NCBI GenBank assembly: GCA_041309605.1
Contig: JBFYZH010000017.1
Location: 1 to 64,000, forward strand
DNA from: JALOPX01 sp041309605
GTDB lineage: Bacteria; Krumholzibacteriota; Krumholzibacteriia; Krumholzibacteriales; Krumholzibacteriaceae
DNA length: 64,000 nt
Reading direction: 5' to 3'
In this document: piece after piece, positions 1 through 8,130 of the stretch
Numbering within the stretch: the stretch's first letter is position 1
Layout: the number at the start of each line of letters is the position of its first letter
Position numbers and translations under genes: made by a program
The notes under the pieces: generated by a model
What the model saw: the letters and a program-made list of their open reading frames with translations, nothing else
Told to the model about the DNA's origin: nothing
Database searches by the model: none

Positions 1-960
1 CTCACCAGGAAGCTGTTGAGCGAGGCGGAAAGTCACATGGGCGCCGGCAAATACGATCTGGCGGTTCCGAAACTTTCCCTCTACCTCGGGATAAAACCGC
101 ACGATCCGCTTCCCCTTGAAATGCTGGGACGATGCCATCTCGCGCTCGGCAATCTCAAGATGGCCGACGAATACCTGCGCCAGGCCATGGAGAGGGACCC
201 GTCCAACGGCGACCTGGCCTCCCTTCTTGATGAGGTCGAGAGCCGCATGTCCTGCTCCAGGGCCGACGCTGCCATAGACAGGGCGAGGACGATACTGGCG
301 GACTACTCACCCGAAGACAGGAAGAATGCCGAAGAAGCGCTTCGGGAGGTCCTGAACCTGGATCCTGAAAACGAATGGGCCGCGGAAAAGCTGAACGAAC
401 TTGCATTAATCGACGCCGATAATGACACTAAAGATGAAAAAGAGCAGGCCGCCGGGACCGAAGAAAAGGGATTTCGCGGGATGAAAACGATGGAAAACCC
501 CATGCCACGCGCCTTTTCCATTCTGAAAAGCAATATTTCGATTCTTCTTCTTGCCGCCGCCGCGGTCCTGCTGGTCCTGAACCTGCGCAGGAGGACCAGG
601 ATCAAAAACTATCCCCTCCAGGGCAGTCTAAACCTCATTCCGGTGCTTGATATCGTGTCCCTGCTCAACAGCAACCTCAAGACCGGAAGACTCGCCGTGA
701 TGACCGGGAAAAACCGCGGCGAGATCTACTTCGAAAAAGGCGAGATTGTGCATTCGAGGTTCAGGAGTTTCGACGGCAAATCCGCTTTCCACAAAATAAT
801 GGAATCGCAGACCGGCGATTACATATTCTACAACCATCTTCCTAATGTAAAGCACACCATATCCGAACCATTGAGCCTGTTGCTGCTGTCCATGCGAACC
901 GATGAACAGCCGAGATCCTCGAAGAAAACAAGACCTGCCAGGGAAAAAGTCGGGGTCTGA
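1..960 (+). CDS. TPR protein with membrane segment and DUF4388 domain (5' partial)
   Basis: The frame is open to the window edge with no stop before position 16, so the TTG at 16 need not be the start and the gene probably begins outside. In order it has TPR-like helical repeats (first ~130 residues), an acidic linker, one hydrophobic membrane segment (SILLLAAAAVLLVLNL, near residue 175) followed by a basic cluster, and a C-terminal domain (LNLIPVLDIVSLLNSNLKTG, then GEIYFEKGEIVHSRF) that matches the DUF4388/PATAN pattern. DUF4388 domains are known from bacterial signalling and gliding-type regulators, where they are thought to mediate protein contacts. The domain should face the cytoplasm behind the membrane anchor. 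It converges on the kinase gene after a 3-base gap. Function otherwise unknown. Confidence 0.75.
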   Translation, partial: LTRKLLSEAESHMGAGKYDLAVPKLSLYLGIKPHDPLPLEMLGRCHLALGNLKMADEYLRQAMERDPSNGDLASLLDEVESRMSCSRADAAIDRARTILADYSPEDRKNAEEALREVLNLDPENEWAAEKLNELALIDADNDTKDEKEQAAGTEEKGFRGMKTMENPMPRAFSILKSNISILLLAAAAVLLVLNLRRRTRIKNYPLQGSLNLIPVLDIVSLLNSNLKTGRLAVMTGKNRGEIYFEKGEIVHSRFRSFDGKSAFHKIMESQTGDYIFYNHLPNVKHTISEPLSLLLLSMRTDEQPRSSKKTRPAREKVGV

Positions 961-963
961 AAT

Positions 964-2787
964 TCAGGTCACATCGACGGCCAGTATGCTTTCGATCGGC
1001 GATTCGTTCACGCCCGGCGCACGGCTGTACTTGATATCCCAGTGAATCGAGGGATGCACTTCTTCTCCGCTCAGGTGACAGGATTTGAGGAAATTTTCGC
1101 GAATGGATCTTATCAGCGTATCCACTTCTTCAGCCGACCTGTTGTTTATGAACAGGGAATAACACATGGGGCTTTCACCCCTGGATACGACGGCGTCGCC
1201 GCCGAGTTGCTGGCAGAGGACCTTTTCGATCATGTTCCCGAACTTCGATCCGTTTTCCACCTCGCCGTTCATCGAAAGGGTCACGAGATTGAACCCCGCG
1301 CCGGTTATATCGGCCCGTTCCATCATCATGTGAAGCGGGTGCACCAGATCCTTCTCCCTGCTGAACTGCGGTTCGAGCGGTATCGAGAGACTGATCGTGT
1401 TGCCCGGGCTGATCTGAAGCTCGCCTTCCAACGCGGCGGCAAGCCTTCCGAGCACGAGACCGCGATGCGCCTCGTTACACGAGAGAAAATCCTTCAGGCT
1501 TTCACGGGAAGTTTTCAGCCAGCTTGTCGTCCGGGGTCTTAGATAGATCACGAGTTTCCTGTTTATTTCGCCATAGAAATCGTACTCTTCCTTAAGCGAG
1601 GTACTGCATTCGATGAACGGAAGACCGGACAGCCACACATCGTAGGCGTCGATCGCCGAAACGAAGAAATCCCTGAGCCTTCCGCTTCCGGTGAACACCA
1701 TTATGTCCGGAACGCTTAATTTGTACCCGCTGATCTTATTCTCACCGACAAACTGCTCGAATATCGTCCTGATTTCCATCTTTACCCTGACCATCGTCCT
1801 GCACACGTTTAGTTCCTCGGATTCGATCATGAATATCTTCTGCAGTTCATCGAGATTCGATATGAGCTTTTCGACGTTCCTCCAGCCGATGTCTATCAAC
1901 CTTTCCTTTTCGGGCGTTCCCAGGGGTTGTTCGTTTTCCCCGAGCAATTTCACCGCGTTCCTGATGGAAGTCAGCGGCGTGCGCATCCTATGCGACAGGG
2001 AGGTGGCGAATCTCGACCTGAGCTCATCGAGTTTCCTGTACGTCGAGAAATCGTGTATCAGGATCATATAGAGCGGTCCTTCCTGTGCCGCCCTGAAACA
2101 GCATACTTCGAGTCCCAGCATCCTGCGGGTCTCCCCGTCCGGCAGGGTGACGTCGGCGTAAGTGATGGCCGAACCGTTCAGCGCGCTTTTCGCGAAGATC
2201 GATTCCGGACAGTTGCTCTTTATCATCCTGCCGATTTGCACATCCTCCCTCACAGTAAGGATCGACCTGGCCGACCGGTTGGCGAAGACGAACTCCATTT
2301 TTCCATCGAAAAGGATGACGCCCTGTTCGACGGGTTCGAAAAATTTCTCAAGCATTTCATGGAGGGTGTTCTCCCTCGCCCGCCCGTATTCGATTTTGCC
2401 GGCGATTATGTCATATTCCATCTCTTCGGCGCCGACATGCAGGATATGATCCGCTCCCGCCCTGAGGAGCGACCGGGCGAAGGCAGGGTCGCGCCCGGCA
2501 GTGACGGCTATGATTACTCCGCCGTAACCTTTTTTGCGAGTTTCGCCGATTAAATTCAGGCTCTCCCCGTCTTCCGGGCCGCATTCGACGAAGAGAGCGT
2601 CGGCGGCGCAATCCTTCATATTCCGTGGAAACGGGACGCCGTCGTCGACCGGCAGGGCCCCTATGCAACACCCGCGGAGTTGTTCGCCGATCACCGCGCG
2701 CAGCCCGGGATCCCTCACTGCAACCACGGCGGAAAGCGCCCGAACGGGATTCTCGGCTGGTTGTGTCTCGAAGCGGGGAGCGATCAT
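964..2787 (-). CDS. Composite sensor histidine kinase: pseudo-receiver, PAS, HisKA
   Basis: 607 residues from an ATG with GGAGG 8 bases upstream; an upstream TTG at 2838 lacks such a site. Residues ~17-130 look like a receiver fold, but the phospho-acceptor Asp position reads FVECGP. Residues ~145-250 are PAS-like (GVILFDGKMEFVFANRSA). An H-box follows (FATSLSHRMRTPLTSIRNA, likely phospho-His 266). The ATPase region is poorly conserved, with no clear N, G1 or G2 boxes. The last ~120 residues (GGDAVVSRGESPMCYSLF, then EEVDTLIRSIREN) faintly recall a GGDEF fold without the active motif. No membrane segment is seen, so it is probably cytosolic. No partner response regulator sits beside it. Kinase activity is uncertain because of the weak ATP-binding region. 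Confidence 0.7.
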   Translation of the reverse strand: MIAPRFETQPAENPVRALSAVVAVRDPGLRAVIGEQLRGCCIGALPVDDGVPFPRNMKDCAADALFVECGPEDGESLNLIGETRKKGYGGVIIAVTAGRDPAFARSLLRAGADHILHVGAEEMEYDIIAGKIEYGRARENTLHEMLEKFFEPVEQGVILFDGKMEFVFANRSARSILTVREDVQIGRMIKSNCPESIFAKSALNGSAITYADVTLPDGETRRMLGLEVCCFRAAQEGPLYMILIHDFSTYRKLDELRSRFATSLSHRMRTPLTSIRNAVKLLGENEQPLGTPEKERLIDIGWRNVEKLISNLDELQKIFMIESEELNVCRTMVRVKMEIRTIFEQFVGENKISGYKLSVPDIMVFTGSGRLRDFFVSAIDAYDVWLSGLPFIECSTSLKEEYDFYGEINRKLVIYLRPRTTSWLKTSRESLKDFLSCNEAHRGLVLGRLAAALEGELQISPGNTISLSIPLEPQFSREKDLVHPLHMMMERADITGAGFNLVTLSMNGEVENGSKFGNMIEKVLCQQLGGDAVVSRGESPMCYSLFINNRSAEEVDTLIRSIRENFLKSCHLSGEEVHPSIHWDIKYSRAPGVNESPIESILAVDVT

Positions 2788-2979
2788 CGACTGTATCCTC
2801 CAGTATGTATGCACTTTCTTCAAGCCGGAGAAACGCAAGGGATGTGCCTCGAATGGGGAGTAACATCCCCGGAAAGGGCAGGCCTATGCTCCACAACTGG
2901 AAACAACAGGGACAGGCCGTATTCGCATATTGCATATATGAATTGATTTTTGAATATCGATGCCCGCGGGGCCGGCGGA

Positions 2980-3804
2980 TCAATCGCCTTCCCCGGCCGC
3001 GTCGGCGACCGGGAATCGGCTTGTAAATATGACGGAGACGGACGAGTCAAAAACCCTTTCGTCGTCGTTGCCTCTTTCGACCCCGCAGGTCAGCGTCATG
3101 TCCATTCCGCCTGAAAGTACCTGCGTGAGACCGAAGAGGTAACATTCACGATACCCCCTGCCGTCGAAATCGATTCCGAATACTGTTCCGTGAACGGTCG
3201 TATACCTGCCCGCAGAGATCCCGAGGCCGAGCCCCGCAAGAAGGTAATCCCCGTTTACGAAGTCGCCCTTCACCTGACCCTGGCCGACCTTGGTCCATGT
3301 AGCCGATCCTCTCAGAACGCAGAACGAGGTTTTTTTTCTGTATTCGAACCCGGCTCCCGCATCGGGATAAACACCGCCGTCATCTCTTCGAAAACCAAAA
3401 GGCTCCATCGCTCCGGAACCTGTCGGAATTCTGATGTCCCATCGCAGGAATAATCCGTCCGTATTCAGGCTGTCCCCGGAAACGCGCGTGGTGGAGCTTA
3501 TGAAGCCATCGCCGAAACCATGCCTGAACCCTCCATCCTTATGGATTGCCGGATAGATGATCCCGAGTTTCACGGAAGTACGCCGGCCCGGATTGAACCG
3601 GACTTCGACGCCAAGCACGATGGCGTCACTCCATCCGGATTCAAACCAGGTTTCGCTTGCGACCAGTTCAGTTCCCGAAGTGTCCGCGGGTTGAAACCAT
3701 GTCGGCAGATTCAGGTAAAGTCCGGCACCCAGGGACGTCCCGGCAATACAGGACAGGCATAAGGCGACCCCGAGGGATAAAAGGCAGGAAGAAATCCGTT
3801 TCAA
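2980..3804 (-). CDS. Exported hypothetical protein, probably outer-membrane beta-rich
   Basis: 274 residues. The N-terminus is a signal peptide (MKRISSCLLSLGVALCLSC...GTSLGAG). The rest is rich in alternating Gly/aromatic strands such as GDYLLAGLGLGISAGRY and ends with VSVIFTSRFPVADAAGEGD. This composition suits a small beta-barrel or periplasmic beta-sandwich, though no family is recognised. The TTG at 3804 is chosen because AAGGGA lies about 7 bases upstream; a TTG at 3810 is too close to it. The gene follows the zinc-ribbon gene by 11 bases and is probably cotranscribed with it. Function unknown. Confidence 0.6.
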   Translation of the reverse strand: MKRISSCLLSLGVALCLSCIAGTSLGAGLYLNLPTWFQPADTSGTELVASETWFESGWSDAIVLGVEVRFNPGRRTSVKLGIIYPAIHKDGGFRHGFGDGFISSTTRVSGDSLNTDGLFLRWDIRIPTGSGAMEPFGFRRDDGGVYPDAGAGFEYRKKTSFCVLRGSATWTKVGQGQVKGDFVNGDYLLAGLGLGISAGRYTTVHGTVFGIDFDGRGYRECYLFGLTQVLSGGMDMTLTCGVERGNDDERVFDSSVSVIFTSRFPVADAAGEGD

Positions 3805-3815
3805 TGACAATCCCT

Positions 3816-4247
3816 TTAGCCTTCTCCCTCAAGGAGACGTATTTTCCCCTGGTGACCGAAATTGACCAGGATCGTCTTTCTGTTCCCGGGAAGAGTCTCC
3901 TTGGCAATGACCTTGCCGTAGTCGTTCCACGACCTGTGGTAGATGATATCGTCGGTTTTATATATCATGGATTTGTCGTATTCCAGCGAGTTTTCCTTGT
4001 CCTCCGCAGAAAAGTCTTCCGGAGCTATTTCCTGCTGGTTTTCCCCCGGCTCATCCACCTTGTCGTCCCCCTCCTCGGACTCGACCATGTAAGGCAGAAA
4101 ACCATCGCATCCCGGGCACTTCAACCAGAGAACGTCATTTTTCTCGGCTTCCTCGACCACTTCCATATCGAACGTTTTCTTGCATACGGAGCAATACTGT
4201 TCGATGACCCTGGCCTCATTTTTGACGCCCTTCCTGCTCTGCGTCAC
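3816..4247 (-). CDS. Zinc-ribbon protein with acidic linker and Tudor/CarD-like C-terminus
   Basis: 143 residues from a GTG preceded by GGGAGG. Residues ~18-50 hold two CxxC pairs (CSVCKKTFDMEV, then CPGCDGFLPYM), a zinc ribbon. A very acidic linker follows (~52-90). The C-terminus (IYKTDDIIYHRSWNDYGKV, then KTILVNFGHQGKIRLLEG) resembles the small SH3/Tudor-like beta-barrels of CarD-type regulators and UvrD/PcrA C-termini, which contact RNA polymerase. That resemblance is by eye. A role in transcription is an inference. It sits between a 61-residue zinc-finger gene and an exported protein. Confidence 0.6.
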   Translation of the reverse strand: MTQSRKGVKNEARVIEQYCSVCKKTFDMEVVEEAEKNDVLWLKCPGCDGFLPYMVESEEGDDKVDEPGENQQEIAPEDFSAEDKENSLEYDKSMIYKTDDIIYHRSWNDYGKVIAKETLPGNRKTILVNFGHQGKIRLLEGEG

Positions 4248-4292
4248 AAAAACCTCCCATCAACACGATCGTATCGGTACCGCGTCGTTCTT

Positions 4293-4478
4293 TCAGTCGG
4301 AAATTATCCTGCAGCAGTCATCAGCCTGCTTTTCGGAAAGGTATCTCATCCCGCATACCGGGCATCTGAATTTACCGTCCAGTCTTCCATCCACTTCGGC
4401 TTTGGCGAGTAATCTATGGAATTTCACGTAATTCTTGCCTTTCTTGAGGAAGTCATCTTCATGAGCCTCTCGCTTCAT
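4293..4478 (-). CDS. Small zinc-finger-like protein (61 aa)
   Basis: It starts at an ATG with GGAGGAG about 8 bases upstream. It is basic at the N-terminus (MKREAHEDDFLKKGKNYVKF) and ends with a Cys cluster, FRCPVCGMRYLSEKQADDCC, that could bind zinc. No family is recognised. It is the first gene after a strong promoter-like sequence at 4566-4594 and lies 45 bases upstream of the zinc-ribbon gene, so the two probably form one unit. The palindromes between promoter and gene suggest repression by a dimeric regulator. Confidence 0.6.
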   Translation of the reverse strand: MKREAHEDDFLKKGKNYVKFHRLLAKAEVDGRLDGKFRCPVCGMRYLSEKQADDCCRIISD

Positions 4479-4518
4479 TGTACATCTCCTCCCATCCCTT
4501 GAATCCAAGCGTTCGTCA

Positions 4519-4562
4519 CCACATCATGATGTAGAAATAAATATCAGTAACGCTACATGTGG
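4519..4562. promoter_or_regulatory. Nested palindromes, possible operator
   Basis: A perfect 12-base palindrome (ACATCATGATGT, 4521-4532) is followed by a second copy of its arms: CCACAT at 4519-4524 faces ATGTGG at 4557-4562, and GATGTAG faces CTACAT. The block lies between the predicted transcription start and the start codon of the 61-residue zinc-finger gene, the position expected for a repressor site. This is inferred from sequence symmetry only. Confidence 0.4.
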
Positions 4563-4565
4563 TAG

Positions 4566-4594
4566 TTTATACCATTAAAGCGTCGAGCCGTCAA
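4566..4594 (-). promoter_or_regulatory. Sigma70-type promoter for the zinc-finger genes
   Basis: Read on the minus strand: TTGACG (4589-4594), a 17-base spacer, and TATAAA (4566-4571). It points to the gene starting at 4478. The rest of the 324-base gap 4479-4802 shows only the palindromes at 4519-4562 and no further gene. Confidence 0.6.
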
Positions 4595-4802
4595 ATGATT
4601 TCACATAACGGATGCGAGAAATACCGGCTGCCGGGAATAATATATCATGGACGAGCTTCATTTGCAAGCATGGGCAGGAACGCACCGCGGCGGTGACGAC
4701 ATCGATACGCGCGCTGCGGCGGACAATCCATCCCGGATCGACGTTCATTCAAATGCGACTGCCGTCCGCATACAGACCCGGATTAGTCTCAAGAAACGGG
4801 GA

Positions 4803-7166
4803 CTAGCGGAGAACGACGATCTTTTTGACGCTTTCCTCGCTCCCGGCCCTGGCCTTAATGAAATATATGCCGTTCGATACCTTCTCGCCCTTGTCATTGG
4901 TCCCGTCCCATTCCATGTCCTTGTAACGCCCCCCGTAGAGGGGAAGTTCGAACAGGTGCTTTACCAGTTGTCCCTTGACGTTGTAGATGTCGACGATGAC
5001 CATGACCCTCGAATCGGCGGCGGAGACCCCGACCGGTTCCCGCCCGGAAGCACCGTGTGGCGAGTCCACGTCGGGAAAGTCGCCCGGGATCTTGACCGTA
5101 AAAGACACTTTCCCGCTCCCCCCTGAACTGAACGGATTCGGAGCCATGGATGAAAGCAGCCCGTTCGGTACCGGGATGAGGGATTTCTCGGAATAAATAC
5201 CGGTCTCGTGTATGAATTCCCTCGGTACACCGTCGATGACCGCATTTATTCTGGAAAGTATCTTGTAATCGTAAAGATGCAGAGGCACGACATCAGCGTC
5301 CCTGAAAACATAGTAATTCCTGGTGGCACCCGGGGAATGGGGATTGTCTCCGTCGACGACATCTATCATTTCGAATTCGGTGTCCGCGGATGCGTCCCTG
5401 CGGTATATCTCGAAATCGGACCCGAAGACCTGACTGGCCGTGATCCACGAAAGGTCGATATATTCCGATCCCGCCTCGGTGTCGACCTGGTAAAATTTTA
5501 TTCCTATATAGGTCACCCCTATCGAGTCATCCGCCCGCAGTCCGACGTTGTTTTCGATTATCATGTGGATCCAGTTTTCTCCCGGCTCGAGTCCCGATAG
5601 AATAAAAGTACTTAGATTTTCGCCCGATGAGTCCCATTCCCCGTCCCCCGGGTTGATCGACTCGAGTATACCATCGTTGATCTGCCTCCATCCCTTTTTC
5701 AGAATCGGCGCGTAATTAATCCTAGTTTCCGGATTCTGGTACGGATTCCGGTTCGCTACGGGGTAATTGATCGCATCGGCGCTGAGAACGTAGGAACCGT
5801 CATAGGTCGTATCGCTGCTGAACCCGGGAATATAAATGATGTCCACTATGGGTGGCATCTCGTAAAGGTCGGGTATCGAATTTTCGTTGGCGTCGCCGAG
5901 CCCCACCTGCCCCATCGTATATGGACATACAGGCAGCGGTAATTCGAGCGTGTAATTGTTCATGATGCAGGAAAGCTGCTCCCCGCAGGGGGCGCCGCCG
6001 GCCATCGTCGCGTAGGAATTGCCGTTCCTTACGTTCAGATATCCGGATCTGGCGTTGCAGGACACACCCGCGCTCGCGTATTCGTCGAGGGCCCAGAAGA
6101 CATGGCTCATTTCGTGCATGAAGACATGTGCGAAATCCTTCCCCGTCCCGAAACGGCAGGCCGGGTATGGAACGACCACGAAAGGTCCGCCGAGAAAGAT
6201 CGTGTAGGCGGCATACTGGCCAGCCGGTCCCTGCCAGCATTCGTTGACACTCGCGTCGGCTATGTACGCGGTAAAGACCCAGTCAGTGGCTATGGGATAG
6301 CCGCTGCGCGCCGCGTTATTGAAAAGATGCGTGCTGCTTACATAATCGCCGGGAACGGGAACGAATCCCTGGTAACCGGAGAGATAATCAAGGGCTTCGT
6401 TTATCCAATACGGGTCGCTGTTCCAGTCCCCCTCGATCGGTTCGATCGAGACCGGCACCCTTTTTAATTGCGTCGGGCAATTGACCCAGAAATCGAGATC
6501 GACCCAGTGAGTGGCCTGCATGTACTGCGAGAGACCGAGGTTGATATCGGCAAGCATCGCCGCGATCTCATCGTTTGTCCAATCCTCGCTTCCGCCGGGA
6601 CCGCTTTCCGGGACTATCACGTTGATCAGCACATTGCCCATGAGAAATTCCGAGTTCTGATCTATACCCCTTTCCCGCACGGCGGAATAAGGACTCTTCA
6701 TGAGCGGTGTCGTGCCGTCGTACTTCCGTCTTAAATCTGCGGGGATCTCCCGGACGGGAGGGTCGATCGGTCCCAGATCCAGCCCGGGAGGATGTCCGGT
6801 ATTCTGGAAGGCCCTCTCGTCGAAGAACCCGCTTAATATTTTTCGCCGGACAGGATCGAGTCTTTCCGGGATCGTTCCGGCGAACGATTCCAATATAACG
6901 ATATTCAGCCCGGTAAAATCGCCGTAACCGGCGCCCCCGGGAAAATACCCGGTGACAAGGCCGGGAGGCATATGGATGCACCCCTTCGCCTCCATTTTAC
7001 CGATTATTTCGCTGACGGAGATATAGGTGGCCATGTCGCCGTCATTGATCAGGATGGCCATCGGCTTCAACCCGTATTTTTCCTCGAATACATTTGCGGA
7101 AGCGGCGCCTGGATGAACGAATGGAATAATCAGGGCGACAGTGATGAACTGCTTGAAGATAGTCAC
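4803..7166 (-). CDS. Secreted HExxH metalloprotease with type IX-style C-terminal sorting region
   Basis: 787 residues from a GTG with GAGGTGG upstream. It has a signal peptide (first ~24 residues, ending ASA), a long N-terminal region, and a zinc-protease motif HEMSHVFWALDEY at 351-363 (two His ligands and Glu, with an acidic pair as possible third ligand). Fibronectin-like beta segments follow. The last ~90 residues match the FlgD-Ig/type IX sorting pattern (VDIYNVKGQLVKHLF, then WDGTNDKGEKVSNGIYFIKA, ending KKIVVLR). The protein is therefore expected to be exported and attached at, or released from, the cell surface. The exact peptidase family is not certain; it is most like gluzincin/metzincin-type surface proteases. 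A PorX-type regulator of this export route lies at 19920-21473. Confidence 0.75.
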   Translation of the reverse strand: MTIFKQFITVALIIPFVHPGAASANVFEEKYGLKPMAILINDGDMATYISVSEIIGKMEAKGCIHMPPGLVTGYFPGGAGYGDFTGLNIVILESFAGTIPERLDPVRRKILSGFFDERAFQNTGHPPGLDLGPIDPPVREIPADLRRKYDGTTPLMKSPYSAVRERGIDQNSEFLMGNVLINVIVPESGPGGSEDWTNDEIAAMLADINLGLSQYMQATHWVDLDFWVNCPTQLKRVPVSIEPIEGDWNSDPYWINEALDYLSGYQGFVPVPGDYVSSTHLFNNAARSGYPIATDWVFTAYIADASVNECWQGPAGQYAAYTIFLGGPFVVVPYPACRFGTGKDFAHVFMHEMSHVFWALDEYASAGVSCNARSGYLNVRNGNSYATMAGGAPCGEQLSCIMNNYTLELPLPVCPYTMGQVGLGDANENSIPDLYEMPPIVDIIYIPGFSSDTTYDGSYVLSADAINYPVANRNPYQNPETRINYAPILKKGWRQINDGILESINPGDGEWDSSGENLSTFILSGLEPGENWIHMIIENNVGLRADDSIGVTYIGIKFYQVDTEAGSEYIDLSWITASQVFGSDFEIYRRDASADTEFEMIDVVDGDNPHSPGATRNYYVFRDADVVPLHLYDYKILSRINAVIDGVPREFIHETGIYSEKSLIPVPNGLLSSMAPNPFSSGGSGKVSFTVKIPGDFPDVDSPHGASGREPVGVSAADSRVMVIVDIYNVKGQLVKHLFELPLYGGRYKDMEWDGTNDKGEKVSNGIYFIKARAGSEESVKKIVVLR

Positions 7167-7282
7167 TTACCACCTCACTTTTCCTTGGGTTCCCGTATTT
7201 GAAAAAATACTCTTTCCGCGTGCGGATGGCAAATGAAAAACGGCGATATACGTTCGATGTGAAGTCGATGCCCTTGATATGT

Positions 7283-8068
7283 TTAATTCCTGCGAAATTC
7301 CATCAGAACCGCCCGCGTGACGGTAATCCTGGGAACCGGCCGGATCTTCGATCCCGACGGTTCGAGCCGCGTGTATACCGTTCTTTCAACCCTGCTTGTT
7401 ACAAGTCCCCACAAGGGGACTTCCCGCGAAAGTTCCAACGTGCTTCTTTCTTCCTCGAATCTTTCGGCTTTCACTCCACCGAGTTCGACCGGCCTGGTGG
7501 AGCTTTTCAGGTATTCCACCCCGTGACATTCGAAAAGACCAGCCGGCGTGTTGACTTTTTCCGTGCCGAGATCCTTCCTCCCGACATTCCTTTCCACGGG
7601 CAGAAACAGCTTTTCTATTCCGAAGTCCTCAATCTCGTCCTCCGACGGTTCGCGGAAAGGCTCCGCGCCGTTTTTTACCGATATCCCGACGATACAATCC
7701 CTCACTTCCCCGACGGAGCCCGCCGAGACCACCCGGCCTGCAAGACGAAGCCTCGCCGTGACGGTCTCCTCGGCCTGCGGAGGCCATGTCGAGGATACTA
7801 TCTCCAAAAGGAAGACGTTCTGGCTGTCCCCGATCACGGAGAGCCCCACCATCGTCGTATCCACGACGTCGCAGGCTTCGGAGGTTATCATGTAGAGCAC
7901 CGAAGACCCCGCCCTGAATTCGACCGATTCCAGGGAGACTCCCGGCACAAGAAAATCGATCCCGCCCGCCAGCGATACGAAAGGGGAGTAAAGAACGATC
8001 ATGGCCGGAAACATCGCCGCGAAGACGCGTTTCTTCGACCGGCCGGGGTTCCTCCAGAAATATTCCAC
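7283..8068 (-). CDS. Exported hypothetical protein
   Basis: 261 residues from a GTG with GGAGGAG 5 bases upstream; the frame is open to 8134 but lacks a ribosome site there. The N-terminus has basic residues then a hydrophobic stretch (VFAAMFPAMIVLYSPFVSLAGG), a likely signal peptide. The body is beta-rich, with no Cys-rich or catalytic motif that I recognise. It starts 62 bases after the tetraheme candidate selenoprotein and precedes the metalloprotease, so it may share their transcript. Function unknown. Confidence 0.6.
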   Translation of the reverse strand: MEYFWRNPGRSKKRVFAAMFPAMIVLYSPFVSLAGGIDFLVPGVSLESVEFRAGSSVLYMITSEACDVVDTTMVGLSVIGDSQNVFLLEIVSSTWPPQAEETVTARLRLAGRVVSAGSVGEVRDCIVGISVKNGAEPFREPSEDEIEDFGIEKLFLPVERNVGRKDLGTEKVNTPAGLFECHGVEYLKSSTRPVELGGVKAERFEEERSTLELSREVPLWGLVTSRVERTVYTRLEPSGSKIRPVPRITVTRAVLMEFRRN

Positions 8069-8130
8069 GTAATCTCCTCCATTCACCCCTTGCCGCCCGA
8101 TTAATGCGGCCGGCGGGATCCCAAGCCGCA

